A stretch of 64,000 nucleotides of DNA, taken from positions 248,001 to 312,000 of the forward strand of contig NZLU01000023.1 in the NCBI GenBank assembly GCA_002692725.1, read 5' to 3'. Below are positions 42,757-51,477 of the stretch, one piece after another. A program made the position numbers and the translations under genes. Below the pieces are notes generated by a model, which worked only from the letters and a program-made list of their open reading frames with translations, had not been told where the DNA came from and did not search any database. Numbering within the stretch: the first letter of the stretch is position 1; every line of letters starts with the position of its first letter. Origin of the DNA: Ponticaulis sp. GTDB lineage: Bacteria > Pseudomonadota > Alphaproteobacteria > Caulobacterales > Hyphomonadaceae.

Positions 42757-44928
42757 TTAGTCTGTGATCGTGATGGGCTGACGCGCCAGCACCTGATGCT
42801 GCAGCCCTGTCACATAGCGGATCTCGTAATCCCCCGGCTCTTTGGCGGCATAGGCACCGTTGATCGTGCCTGAGGTTTCTCCCGCTTTTGCGCCGAACCC
42901 ATAATTGGCATTCCACTGCCACATGCGTTCGTCAGGCGTCTCCGCCGGTACGATGAGGATACGATCGCCCCCAAAGGCGTCACCCGAATAGTCCACTTCG
43001 ATCGGAGTACCCGCCGGGGCGCTGGATGGTGCAGAGACACTGGCTTTGGCCCGCGTTATGGTGATGGGGCGTCGTGTCAGAATGCGACTTCCGGGATTCA
43101 CCACATAGATGAGCTCATACTCACCTTCGATTGTCGGAACACGGACAGAGAATCTCCCGTCATCTTCCTGAATGCGGTAAAGCGTATAGCGGGCGTCAGA
43201 GTTCGTTTTGGTCGCGCCAACTTCAACAACAGAAACGGTGTCATCATCCCATTTCGTGCCTTCTGGTGGCGTGATGTCCACTGAGATTGTCGAGCCCCCG
43301 ACTGCTGTATCGGCTGCGGAGAGCTCTGCTGTGATGTCGGTCAGAGTAAGCGGCGCGCTTGCCAGAACCTGATGCTGCATGCCCTCATAGGTCGTGTAAC
43401 CATTGGTCATGATGTAACGCACTTCATACTCGCCCGCTTCAGCGAACGCTTTGAGCGTCGAGGCCTCTCCGTCTGTCACGCGGGACGTGACACCATTCGT
43501 AAACACGTCCTCGCTGCCGACGGGTACGATTGTCAGGAAGTCGCCGTCCGTCATGTCGCCCTCCCAGGTGACATTGAATTCAGTCGTCGCAATCACTTCG
43601 GCTGGCGAGTTCAGCGTGATCTCACGCGGGTTCACTTTGACTGGAACGCGGGCCAGGATGAGCCTCGGGTCCGCGAGCACATATCGTAGCTCATAGTTGC
43701 CAGCGATGGATGGACCGCCAATCTGTGTGTTGGCAAGATCATCCTGATTGATCTCCCCGTCGCCATTTGTGTCGGTTTTCTCGTCATCGGCGTTTCTCGC
43801 GCGCTGAGCCGGCGAGAAATAGATTTGATCGCGCGGACCATCGTCCAGCGCGTTGCTGGTGAGATATGCGCCGAGATCGTCAGGGCCTGACCATGTCACA
43901 TTGATCGGGTCGCCCTGTGTGATTTCACCGTCAGCTTCGAGTGATACCGGAATGCCAAGATCGATCGGGACGGTGACAACGGCGGGGCGTTGTGGATGGA
44001 CCGTGAAAGTTTTTGTGCCGGATTTGTCACCCCCATACCGGTCGCCATCATGCGGCCAGCCTGTCCAGACAACATTCACCACATAATCACCCGGCAGAAC
44101 CTCGAAATCGACATAGCCCGCATCCTCCGCTGTGAAGACCGGATCGCCGCCGTCGGCAGGCACGACTTCCCAGTTGAGGTTTGACTGAATATCCGGCCCA
44201 TTGAAGAACATGGTCGCCTTTAGCGCGACCTCCTGAGGTTGTTCTTGAGGTTCAGCGTCAGGCTGAGGCGCAGGCTCTGAGACGGCAGCCACTTGTGTGA
44301 GAGCGTTGCCCAGTTCTTCTGCGTTGTCGGCGGAGAGGAATTCGCCGCCTGTTTCTTCAGCGATACAGGCCAGGCTTTCGCGCTCTTCAACGGTCACATC
44401 AAACCCGACCACGTGAACGGTAAAATCGAGCCCGTTTTCCTCGAGCAGTCTGGCGAGTTCACACGGGTCTGGCGCGCAAGTCTCAATGCCGTCAGACACC
44501 AGAATGACCGTTGCTGCCTTCTTCGTATAGTTCAGATTCTCAGCGGCATATTTCACAGAATCTGAAAGTGGCGTTTTGCCCTTGGGATTGAGTCCGCGAA
44601 TTTCCTTGATCATATCGTCGCGATCGCCGCCCACATCGGACAGCGTTTGGATGTCTGCGCAATCACCTTTTCGGCGATGTCCATAGGCGACCAGTCCCAA
44701 ACGTTGGTCATCGGGGAGGGACCGGACAAGCTCTTCAACGACATCCTTGGCGATGACAATCTTGTTAATGCCGTCAATCTGCCCCCACATAGAGCCGGAG
44801 GCGTCCAGAATGAGAATGGCATCTTCCGCTTTGGCCTCATCCTGCGCGCGTGACGGCTGAGCCACAAATGAGGAAGCAAGGCAAAGAATGCCAAGGCTGG
44901 AGGCCCAGATGGCGAACCGTTTGATCAT
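42757..44928 (-). CDS. Exported von Willebrand factor A-domain protein, second copy
   Basis: A 723-residue exported protein with a signal peptide (cleavage near SRA-QD, residue 29). The VWA domain starts with the intact metal motif DASGS at 42-46 and shares MWGQIDG, YGHRRKGDC, GKTPLSDS and SDGIETC with the VWA protein at 31034-32776, so the two are paralogues. After the VWA domain come four or more Ig-like modules (VTWSGPDDLGAYL, VTWEGDMTDGDFLTIV, VDYSGDAFGGDRILIV), several with an LARxPI strand at the end. One module holds an EF-hand-like calcium motif (DTNGDGEINQDD). It heads an operon with the metzincin gene and is divergent from the hybrid histidine kinase. An ACTAGGTCA motif lies in the shared promoter region. 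Confidence 0.87.
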   Translation of the reverse strand: MIKRFAIWASSLGILCLASSFVAQPSRAQDEAKAEDAILILDASGSMWGQIDGINKIVIAKDVVEELVRSLPDDQRLGLVAYGHRRKGDCADIQTLSDVGGDRDDMIKEIRGLNPKGKTPLSDSVKYAAENLNYTKKAATVILVSDGIETCAPDPCELARLLEENGLDFTVHVVGFDVTVEERESLACIAEETGGEFLSADNAEELGNALTQVAAVSEPAPQPDAEPQEQPQEVALKATMFFNGPDIQSNLNWEVVPADGGDPVFTAEDAGYVDFEVLPGDYVVNVVWTGWPHDGDRYGGDKSGTKTFTVHPQRPAVVTVPIDLGIPVSLEADGEITQGDPINVTWSGPDDLGAYLTSNALDDGPRDQIYFSPAQRARNADDEKTDTNGDGEINQDDLANTQIGGPSIAGNYELRYVLADPRLILARVPVKVNPREITLNSPAEVIATTEFNVTWEGDMTDGDFLTIVPVGSEDVFTNGVTSRVTDGEASTLKAFAEAGEYEVRYIMTNGYTTYEGMQHQVLASAPLTLTDITAELSAADTAVGGSTISVDITPPEGTKWDDDTVSVVEVGATKTNSDARYTLYRIQEDDGRFSVRVPTIEGEYELIYVVNPGSRILTRRPITITRAKASVSAPSSAPAGTPIEVDYSGDAFGGDRILIVPAETPDERMWQWNANYGFGAKAGETSGTINGAYAAKEPGDYEIRYVTGLQHQVLARQPITITD

Positions 44929-45002
44929 TTATTTCGTCCCCGATCACTACGTAAACAGCCCCTAGACTAGCCTGACCGTTAACTGTGTTTAACTAAGCCA
45001 GA

Positions 45003-45012
45003 TGACCTAGTC
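45003..45012 (-). promoter_or_regulatory. ACTAGGTCA motif, copy 1
   Basis: On the minus strand GACTAGGTCA, in the divergent region between the VWA-metzincin operon and the hybrid kinase gene. Nine of ten bases are shared with the copies at 47929 and 51244. It is a candidate site for the NarL-type regulator encoded at 46801-47451. Confidence 0.45.
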
Positions 45013-45090
45013 CGACCCGGGATGCGCTTTGACCGAGCGGGGTGTAAACTCAACAAGGCGCGGATCGGGAAGAGGGACAATTCGGCAAAC

Positions 45091-46833
45091 ATGGCGAATG
45101 CGATTGATACGGCTGAAGCCTATATTCGACACCAGAGTGATAAGCTCGTTCTCAAGAATGCGCGGTTTGTGTGGATCATGCACCTGCTGACAGCCGCGCT
45201 GATGGGATATCTGCTCATCCGCCACGCGCCACATCCCTCATGGTTGATTGCGGCCTGGATGGTCTGGATGACACTTTTGGGGCTGGCGCAGGGCGTTGTT
45301 GCGTTTCGCGGGCGGACAGCTTCCGACTCAGCCGGGCCTGGCATGCTGGCTTTTGACTTGGTCGCGCTTGCGCTTGCGGCTGGCTATGGCTTTCTGGCCT
45401 TTGCTCTTGTACCGACCGGTGACGCGAATCTTGATCAGTTTGTGGGCTTCATTATCACGGGTGGTGTGCTGACCGGCACGGGATCCTATAATCTTCGCTT
45501 CCGCACGCTCGCCACCAGCACGACGCTCATCATGGTGTTGCTCGCAGCGCGCAGCTATCTCGACAATCTGGATGGGCGTGGTCTGATCATGGCCGGCATG
45601 CTGATGATCTTCCTGGGACTTATGCTGATGCTGGGCCTTTTTCTGCGAAACACCTCTCGTCGGGGGTTTCGTCTTCAATGGGAGAAGATGCGGCTCGCTG
45701 ATCAACTTGCTGCGCAAGCCGAAGAGCTCAAGCTTGCTCGGGCAGAGGCGGATGCTGCTAACGAGGCTAAATCGCGCTTTCTGGCCCAGGCCAGTCATGA
45801 TTTGCGACAGCCGCTTCACTCCATGGGATTATTTCTGGCATCTCTGCGTCATGAAAAATTGAGCGCTCGGGCAGATGATATTGTCGATCGACTTAGCCAA
45901 TCCGTCGATGTTCTGTCAGAGCTGTTCTCTTCGCTGCTCGACGTCACGTTGATGGATACCCAGGAGGTCGAGGTCAAGCCGCGTTCGCTTAAGGTCTCTG
46001 CACTGCTCAATGACGTCGTTTCTGAATTTGAGCCTTCCAGTCCGGACCATGAATTTTGCGTTCACGCTGACACCCATCTCAACGTGGTGGCTGATCCGCT
46101 CATCCTTCGGCGCCTGATCCAGAACCTTGTCTCAAATGCCGTCCGCCACACGCGTAATGGACTCATCACTTTGAATGCGGAACGCAATGATAAGGGCGCC
46201 TGGCTGAGCGTAACAGATTCTGGCCCCGGAATTCCGAAGGAGGATCAGGAGCGCATATTCATTGAGTTTGAGCGTGGTCTGCCGGTTGGGAATGCCACGC
46301 GGGGGCTGGGATTGGGCCTCTCGATTGTCCGTCGGCTCACCCGTTTGTCTGATCTGGAGATCAGTATTTTGTCTGAACCGGGACAAGGGGCTTGTTTTAA
46401 AATTGGTCCGCTTCTGATCACGGACGACGACCCAATAGTGGCTCCTGCTGAAAACGTCTCCCCGAAAGAATCCCGGCCAGGCCAGCGTGTTCTGATCATT
46501 GACGATGATCAACCAACTCTGGAAGCGACGGCAGCAGTGCTGTCTCGCTGGGGATGGGAGATCGATGCCCGTCAGGCGCTGACGGCTGATGACGTTCAAA
46601 CGCTCACTCCACCAGATCTCGTAATTTCGGACTATGATCTGGGGCAGGGCGTTACAGGCGTGGAGATGATCGAAATGCTGCGTCGCCGTCTGGGCGATAT
46701 TCCTGCTTTGATTATTTCTGGCAGCTCAACGGAACGGACTCGCAATCAGGTTCGTGAAGCCGGATATATGCTCCTTCACAAGCCTGTTCGGCCGGTTCAG
46801 CTACGCTCCGCTCTCATCGCCCTGATGGGATGA
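45091..46833 (+). CDS. Hybrid sensor histidine kinase with C-terminal receiver
   Basis: A 580-residue membrane kinase from ATG 45091, with AGAGGGA upstream; an in-frame ATG at 45022 would add 23 residues of poor quality. About six membrane helices fill residues 25-187. A short coiled coil leads to the HisKA domain with phospho-acceptor His236 in FLAQASHDLRQPLHSMG. The ATPase domain has NLVSNAVRHT, DSGPGIP and GLGLGLSIVRRL. The C-terminal receiver has DDD near the start and an LVISDYD phosphorylation site. The membrane part has no recognised ligand domain. Its 3' end overlaps the convergent response-regulator gene by 33 nt, and the two form a pair. They resemble the CrbS/CrbR pair at 57819-61942 in kinase core and layout, without the transporter-like domain. 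Confidence 0.9.
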   Translation: MANAIDTAEAYIRHQSDKLVLKNARFVWIMHLLTAALMGYLLIRHAPHPSWLIAAWMVWMTLLGLAQGVVAFRGRTASDSAGPGMLAFDLVALALAAGYGFLAFALVPTGDANLDQFVGFIITGGVLTGTGSYNLRFRTLATSTTLIMVLLAARSYLDNLDGRGLIMAGMLMIFLGLMLMLGLFLRNTSRRGFRLQWEKMRLADQLAAQAEELKLARAEADAANEAKSRFLAQASHDLRQPLHSMGLFLASLRHEKLSARADDIVDRLSQSVDVLSELFSSLLDVTLMDTQEVEVKPRSLKVSALLNDVVSEFEPSSPDHEFCVHADTHLNVVADPLILRRLIQNLVSNAVRHTRNGLITLNAERNDKGAWLSVTDSGPGIPKEDQERIFIEFERGLPVGNATRGLGLGLSIVRRLTRLSDLEISILSEPGQGACFKIGPLLITDDDPIVAPAENVSPKESRPGQRVLIIDDDQPTLEATAAVLSRWGWEIDARQALTADDVQTLTPPDLVISDYDLGQGVTGVEMIEMLRRRLGDIPALIISGSSTERTRNQVREAGYMLLHKPVRPVQLRSALIALMG

Positions 46834-47451
46834 GGCCCACAATCCATTGGCGGCACCGAAGCTTGCCGCCGCAGCGCGGCTTGTTACCCCGAGCTTCTGG
46901 AACAACGCCGAGATGTGCGCGCGCACGGTCGACGCGGACAGATTCAGCTCTCGTGCGATTTCCTTATTGGAGAGGCCCAGACAAATCAGCCGCAAGACTT
47001 CCATCTGGCGCGGTGGCAGATTTTCAACAGGATTATCTCCTGACCGAGAGGGGCGCCCCCTGCCTGGAGATGGCAGATAGATCGGACGCTCACCCTCCAT
47101 CACCTCCAGAATGCCGCGCTCCATCAATTCTGGTGCAGCAGATTTCGATACGAAGCCATTCGCTCCGGCCCGCATTAGCCTTTCGATTGCCGTACGCTCA
47201 ATCAGCATGGAAACCACAAGAATGGCGAGTGTCGGATAAGCCTGCCGGAAAGATCGCACATCGGCGTCCGGCTCCAGTGCCGGGAAGAAAACATCCAGAA
47301 TGAGGAGGTCGTAATCGTCTTTCTGCAAGGCTGATTTGAGCGCTTGCCCGTCACTGCATTCACGAACGTCAGCGCCTTCAATCAGATCTACGATCACGGC
47401 GCGAAGTCCCGCCCGGAAGATTGGATGATCATCCGCGATAAGCACTTTCAT
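46801..47451 (-). CDS. NarL/FixJ-type response regulator
   Basis: A 216-residue transcription factor. The receiver domain has the acidic pair Asp7-Asp8, the phosphorylation site Asp53 (LLILDVFF) and the conserved Lys in FVSKSAAPEL. The LuxR-type helix-turn-helix is at about 145-205 (LPPRQMEVLRLICLGLSNKEIARELNLSASTVRAHISALFQKLG). It pairs with the convergent hybrid kinase. The next minus-strand gene upstream, a lipoprotein, overlaps it by 4 nt (ATGA), so the two are translated together. The ACTAGGTCA motifs in three promoter regions of this module are candidate targets (inference). Confidence 0.9.
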   Translation of the reverse strand: MKVLIADDHPIFRAGLRAVIVDLIEGADVRECSDGQALKSALQKDDYDLLILDVFFPALEPDADVRSFRQAYPTLAILVVSMLIERTAIERLMRAGANGFVSKSAAPELMERGILEVMEGERPIYLPSPGRGRPSRSGDNPVENLPPRQMEVLRLICLGLSNKEIARELNLSASTVRAHISALFQKLGVTSRAAAASFGAANGLWASSHQGDESGA

Positions 47452-47861
47452 TCGGCGTCGCCGTAATCAGCCAGGCGCTTGGCGTTGAAGTCCTGCTGCC
47501 TCTCAAAATAGATGTTCTCGTCGAGCTTCTCCACGCTTAGAATCTCTGTCACCGACAATTGGCCGCGATACATCTCGGAATAGGCGAACTCTGGCATGTC
47601 GGTCGGATGAGCGCGAAAGCTGATCCTGACGGTCGTGTGCGACCCGCGCCCCGGTTTCTCTTCAAAGTAAGGACGAAGGTCTGCGTCGGTCGTCGCAAAG
47701 TCCATCCAATAGGGCCCGTCGCCGTCCTCAGTGTAGAAATCGTTTGTCTCGAACACCTGGCGATAATAGCCAGTATAGATGGCATCTTCGCCTGACGTGC
47801 TACAGGCAGACAAGATCACACCGCTTAGAACCACCACCATCTTTACTATTGAAGCTTTCAT
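47448..47861 (-). CDS. Small predicted lipoprotein (137 aa)
   Basis: A 137-residue protein with a lipoprotein signal (lipobox LSAC, lipidation at Cys20). The mature part has no family that I recognise; it reads as a small mixed alpha/beta domain (YTGYYRQVFETNDFYTEDGDGPYWMDF). It is translationally coupled by ATGA to the downstream response-regulator gene, so it may sense or signal in the same pathway. An ACTAGGTCA motif lies about 70 nt upstream in the region shared with the next, divergent lipoprotein gene. Confidence 0.8.
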   Translation of the reverse strand: MKASIVKMVVVLSGVILSACSTSGEDAIYTGYYRQVFETNDFYTEDGDGPYWMDFATTDADLRPYFEEKPGRGSHTTVRISFRAHPTDMPEFAYSEMYRGQLSVTEILSVEKLDENIYFERQQDFNAKRLADYGDAE

Positions 47862-47928
47862 TTTCTGCGTCCCATGCTCACCGTCCCCTGACGAGCTCCT
47901 ATTGTTTATTCTACACTTTAAAGGAATT

Positions 47929-47938
47929 AACTAGGTCA
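47929..47938 (+). promoter_or_regulatory. ACTAGGTCA motif, copy 2
   Basis: AACTAGGTCA in the divergent region between two lipoprotein genes. It is identical over ten bases to the copy at 51244-51253. Confidence 0.45.
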
Positions 47939-47999
47939 GTTGAACATGTTGAATGATTTTGCAGTGTGCGGAAGATGACAGGATCAACGGAGTTCACAA

Positions 48000-48458
48000 A
48001 TGCGCATTCACGTAACAACTGCTATATTGGCGGCATCTTTAGGTCTGGTCGGCTGCGGCGGAAAAACAGACGAATCATCAGCTAGCAGCGGGTCTGCAGC
48101 GGCCCCGTCGAATACCGGTGGAGGCATTGCCGTCACAAAAGAACAGAAACTGGCGAACACCTATCTGGCCGAGCTGAGTTCGATTGCGGACGCAATTGAG
48201 AGCGTGACAGATGAAGCCAGCGCCCAGGAGGCGGCTCAGGTGATTCGCGCGGCAGGCGAAAAGATGGAAGCAGAAATGGAAGCCTTTGGTGGCGACATGA
48301 ATGGTCCGCAGGCCATGGCGATCTTCCTGCCACGTCAGCAAGAGTTCATTCAGGTGCAAACCAGGGTTTCTTCCAGCATGGCGCGGCTTGCTGGGACCAA
48401 CCCGCAGCTGATGCAGACAATTTCGAAAGAAATGTCGAACCTGCCGATGAGCAACTGA
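48000..48458 (+). CDS. Small predicted lipoprotein (152 aa), helical
   Basis: A 152-residue protein with a lipoprotein signal (lipobox LVGC, lipidation at Cys19) and a Ser/Ala-rich linker of about 30 residues. The rest is predicted helical (TKEQKLANTYLAELSSIADAIESV and following), rich in Ala, Glu and Met, without cysteine. I recognise no family. It is divergent from the lipoprotein/response-regulator unit and converges on the exported-protein operon at 48484-51187. An outer-membrane or periplasmic location is likely; its function is unknown. Confidence 0.78.
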   Translation: MRIHVTTAILAASLGLVGCGGKTDESSASSGSAAAPSNTGGGIAVTKEQKLANTYLAELSSIADAIESVTDEASAQEAAQVIRAAGEKMEAEMEAFGGDMNGPQAMAIFLPRQQEFIQVQTRVSSSMARLAGTNPQLMQTISKEMSNLPMSN

Positions 48459-48483
48459 ACTGACGCCTGACGGGGCGGCTCAG

Positions 48484-49491
48484 TCAGTCGCCCTGCCAAC
48501 TGGTCTGCAAGCCATCAGTGCTGAGTGAGACGCGCTGGATCGAAGCACCTTCTATTCCGAGCCAGACTTTGTCCGGCAGTCGATAGGCGATACCGGCATC
48601 GTCTTCCCGGATCTCACCCTTTTCCACAGACCAATAATCGGCAAGATCCAGAATGTCTGATGACAGTTCTGTTGTGGACGAGTCCGTCTGCGTCTTCAGC
48701 TCACGCCCCTTCCGCAAGCAGGCATGAACGGCTTTGCCATTTGCCCCGTCTGTAATCGCGAACAGGTCAGTCGCGCCATCGCCATCAAGGTCTGGTTCCA
48801 GTATCGCCTGACTTCGCGGTTCCCGACTGAACATTTGCGCCGACAGCTTCAGCGTTTTCGGTAATCCGCAATCCTCGAAGGCTGCGACTTTCCATTTTGC
48901 GATCGCTTCGGGCGCGCCGGTGCCCCCATAATGATCGTCATCCAGTTCGCGCGGATAAACGTTCCAGACGACGCAGGACTTGAAATCGAGATAGCCGGTC
49001 TGGATGACGCTGCCATCTTCGTTTGTAATCTCTGTTTCGTGCTGTTCTTCAGTTTCAAACAAAATACGCCCAGAGCCTGCAAATTCCGGTTCAACAGTCG
49101 GTGCGATCATCCTGCCCGGGCCGCCGGGAACAATCATCTCTTCGGACGGCACCACACCCTCTCCAAACACATATTCTGTGACCTGTGGCGACATCGCACC
49201 AGTGTGTGGCGGAATGCCCGATGGGCGGATTTGTACCGGCAGTTGACGGTCGTGCTTCCAGATTTGAATGTCCCAACCCGCCGTCTCGCGTTCCACGGAA
49301 AATCTGAGGCCGTGGTCCAAAGGCAGTTCAAAATTGCTCGTACCGAATACGAGGCCGTCAATTTCGGCTTCGCCTTCCAGCCAGCTGCCAAGACAGGGTT
49401 GACCGCCGACATCTGCCAAAGTCGGCAAAGCCGTTGCGGCAACCAGTGTGCAGACCGCGAGACATCCTTGCCATGGACGAAACACGGCCAT
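48484..49491 (-). CDS. Exported protein of unknown function, DxDGD-containing (335 aa)
   Basis: A 335-residue exported protein (signal peptide cleavage near TLA-DV, about residue 27). The first part looks like a beta-sandwich; the second carries DLDGDG at 234-239, a calcium-binding-like loop followed by a short beta strand (TDLFAITDG), as in FG-GAP-type repeats. Four cysteines (33, 173, 208, 258) match in order and spacing those of the next gene's product (22, 174, 202, 249), so the two are distant paralogues. It is last in a three-gene unit; its start is 2 nt past the preceding stop. I do not recognise a named family. Confidence 0.75.
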   Translation of the reverse strand: MAVFRPWQGCLAVCTLVAATALPTLADVGGQPCLGSWLEGEAEIDGLVFGTSNFELPLDHGLRFSVERETAGWDIQIWKHDRQLPVQIRPSGIPPHTGAMSPQVTEYVFGEGVVPSEEMIVPGGPGRMIAPTVEPEFAGSGRILFETEEQHETEITNEDGSVIQTGYLDFKSCVVWNVYPRELDDDHYGGTGAPEAIAKWKVAAFEDCGLPKTLKLSAQMFSREPRSQAILEPDLDGDGATDLFAITDGANGKAVHACLRKGRELKTQTDSSTTELSSDILDLADYWSVEKGEIREDDAGIAYRLPDKVWLGIEGASIQRVSLSTDGLQTSWQGD

Positions 49492-49493
49492 GG

Positions 49494-50489
49494 CTACTCG
49501 GTCACAATGCGAAAGAGATCTATGGCCTGGAGCGCGCCATCTTTCCAGTAGACTGCGACCGCCTGCTTCTCGACACGTTCAAGCACCAGAATATCTCCAT
49601 CCGCTTCAGGCAATGTCACGCCGCCAAGTGACAAGGGAAGATCGCTCGGGTCAGACACCCAATGCCATGCCTCGAGAGACGGGACGATCCCGGATGCCGG
49701 TCCGTCGCCAAATCCGATTTCCTCGGTCCATGTGCCAGCCCGGCAAAGCGCCAGACCTTTCGCGCCATCCGATTTACGAACGATCTGTGCGGCTTGATCG
49801 ATCGCGTCATCGCCATCCAGGTCTCCACCAAGTTCGCGCGGACGGATCGCCGCTTCGAGCCGGTATTTTGCCAGATCAAGTCCGCAGGATCCGAATATCT
49901 CCTGATCCACTTCTGAGAAGTCGAGGCGTTCAGAGGCTTTGTCTGCCTCGGTTTTGGGCCAGGACAGGCAGGCATTAAATTTGAGATAGGACATGCGTGC
50001 CTGTTCACCCGGCTCCAGATCGGAGAGGCCGAAATCTTCGATCTTCAGCCACCCAATTCCATCACCTGGCCCGGGGGAAGTACCCGCCGCACGCGACGAC
50101 AGCACAAAGGCGCGCATATGCTGAGGGGCATTTACCTCACCCGTGTTTGGCCCTGTATTGTCTGCATTACGAAAGTGCCAGCCATAAATCTCTCGTGGAT
50201 TGGGGCCACGCAGAGGCGGCGTACCGGCGGTCAGATCGGTTTCGTCGTCATACACTGCAATGCGCCAGCCCCATTTCGCGGCGGACAGGCTGAACACCCA
50301 ACCATTGTCGAGTTCCTGAGAGAAGTTATGGTTGCCATAGATTTCGGGCGCAATGTTGGCATTCAGCTGCCCAGACGACTCCATGCCCTTGATTTTGACC
50401 GCGTGAGTTTCCGGTGATTCCTGACAGTTCTGCGCCCAGGCAGTCGGTATCGAGCAGAGTAAAACTAAGGCCAAGAATACACGGATCAT
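49494..50489 (-). CDS. Exported protein of unknown function, paralogue of 48484-49491 (331 aa)
   Basis: A 331-residue exported protein (signal cleavage near AWA-QN, residue 20). It shares the layout of the next gene's product: a beta-rich first half with a tryptophan-rich strand (KWGWRIAVYDD), a cysteine in FNACLSW, and a calcium-like loop DLDGDD at 223-228 followed by a KSDGAKGLALC strand. Its ATG overlaps the upstream stop (ATGA), so it is translationally coupled to the 233-residue protein. Tandem paralogues in one unit suggest a hetero-complex or different ligands of one envelope process. The function is unknown. Confidence 0.75.
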   Translation of the reverse strand: MIRVFLALVLLCSIPTAWAQNCQESPETHAVKIKGMESSGQLNANIAPEIYGNHNFSQELDNGWVFSLSAAKWGWRIAVYDDETDLTAGTPPLRGPNPREIYGWHFRNADNTGPNTGEVNAPQHMRAFVLSSRAAGTSPGPGDGIGWLKIEDFGLSDLEPGEQARMSYLKFNACLSWPKTEADKASERLDFSEVDQEIFGSCGLDLAKYRLEAAIRPRELGGDLDGDDAIDQAAQIVRKSDGAKGLALCRAGTWTEEIGFGDGPASGIVPSLEAWHWVSDPSDLPLSLGGVTLPEADGDILVLERVEKQAVAVYWKDGALQAIDLFRIVTE

Positions 50490-51187
50490 TCGTCTGGCTC
50501 CGCTTCGACTGTCTCTCCCTCATACCAAATCTTTGTAATCATAACTGCCTGAGCGATAAGGCCAGCCACCTGGTCTGGAGGCATGCGCGCATCGGCTTCG
50601 TCTGACATATAGCCTGCCATCACAGTGTGGATCTGGTTCGTGGTGCCCTCAATATACTCCGGCCATGGTTTACCGCCTTCAGCTGTGGCGCCTGAGGCTT
50701 CGAGTTCGGCGAGTTTGGCATCAATGGCGTCGATGACCGGGCGTGTGTCGAGCCTGAGGGCGCTCATGGTGAAGACCAAAGGCGGCGTGTCCATTTGGGC
50801 AATCGTCTTATAGGTCAGAAGAAATCCGGGCAGCATTTCTCCCTGCATATTTGGCTTTGAGGCGTCTATCCAATTTGTCACGACGGGAGTCTCGCAATCC
50901 GCTTCGGCGATCTTGTCAGAAGCACTCTCAGCGACAGTGCGGCGACGCTGCGTTGACCAGCCAGACATTTCCTGCTCCATCATGGCGCGAATGGCCGCGA
51001 CTTCCCAAGGGTCAAGCAAGTCACACTCAGCACCTTTCGTTGTGATCAGTTCCAGCAACACGACAGACTGTTCCCGGTTGGGCAGACCATTGTTTTGAGC
51101 CTGAGCTGCAAACGCCAGACAGAATGAAGCCAATCCCCCAAAGACAAGACTTTTAAGGTGCGTTGCAGATCGAATTTTAGAAGCCAT
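50486..51187 (-). CDS. Exported protein of unknown function (233 aa)
   Basis: A 233-residue exported protein with a signal peptide ending near AQA-QN (residue 30). The mature part is mostly helical, has two cysteines (EC-DLL and DC-ETP) that may form a disulfide, and an acidic tail (VEAEPDE). I recognise no family. It is the first gene of the three-gene minus-strand unit. An ACTAGGTCA motif lies 57 nt upstream of its start codon, as in the other promoters of the two-component module. Confidence 0.75.
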   Translation of the reverse strand: MASKIRSATHLKSLVFGGLASFCLAFAAQAQNNGLPNREQSVVLLELITTKGAECDLLDPWEVAAIRAMMEQEMSGWSTQRRRTVAESASDKIAEADCETPVVTNWIDASKPNMQGEMLPGFLLTYKTIAQMDTPPLVFTMSALRLDTRPVIDAIDAKLAELEASGATAEGGKPWPEYIEGTTNQIHTVMAGYMSDEADARMPPDQVAGLIAQAVMITKIWYEGETVEAEPDE

Positions 51188-51243
51188 TTGTGCGCGCCAT
51201 CCCCATCCAAAATCTCAGTATGACGTGCCGGTCTACGCAGTAA

Positions 51244-51253
51244 AACTAGGTCA
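51244..51253 (+). promoter_or_regulatory. ACTAGGTCA motif, copy 3
   Basis: AACTAGGTCA, 57 nt upstream of the start codon of the 233-residue exported protein operon. It is identical to copy 2. Confidence 0.45.
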
Positions 51254-51294
51254 CATGTCCAAGTGGTCGTGTTGCACGGAGTGGAAAACCAAAC

Positions 51295-51477
51295 CTATTT
51301 CGACCGTTTCCGACCTGATGACTGCACGCGCTCCAAAGTCCGCAAGGTCTGATCAAACTGACGCTGGAGCCTCTCATCCATTTTGTGGAGTGTCGTCAAC
51401 CGGATTGGATCAACGCTCTCGCCATCTCGCGACCGAATGCTGACATTCTGATGTCGTCTGAAAGTGCGGGGGGCGGT
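51295..51477 (-). pseudogene. Remnant of the C-terminal end of a lost gene
   Basis: A stop-to-stop frame of about 60 codons ends in a plausible protein tail, with LHKMDERLQRQFDQTL followed by a basic end (GRKRSK), as in small proteins found on mobile elements. There is no suitable start codon upstream and the frame is broken at 51478-51480. I read it as the 3' remnant of an older insertion. Confidence 0.3.
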
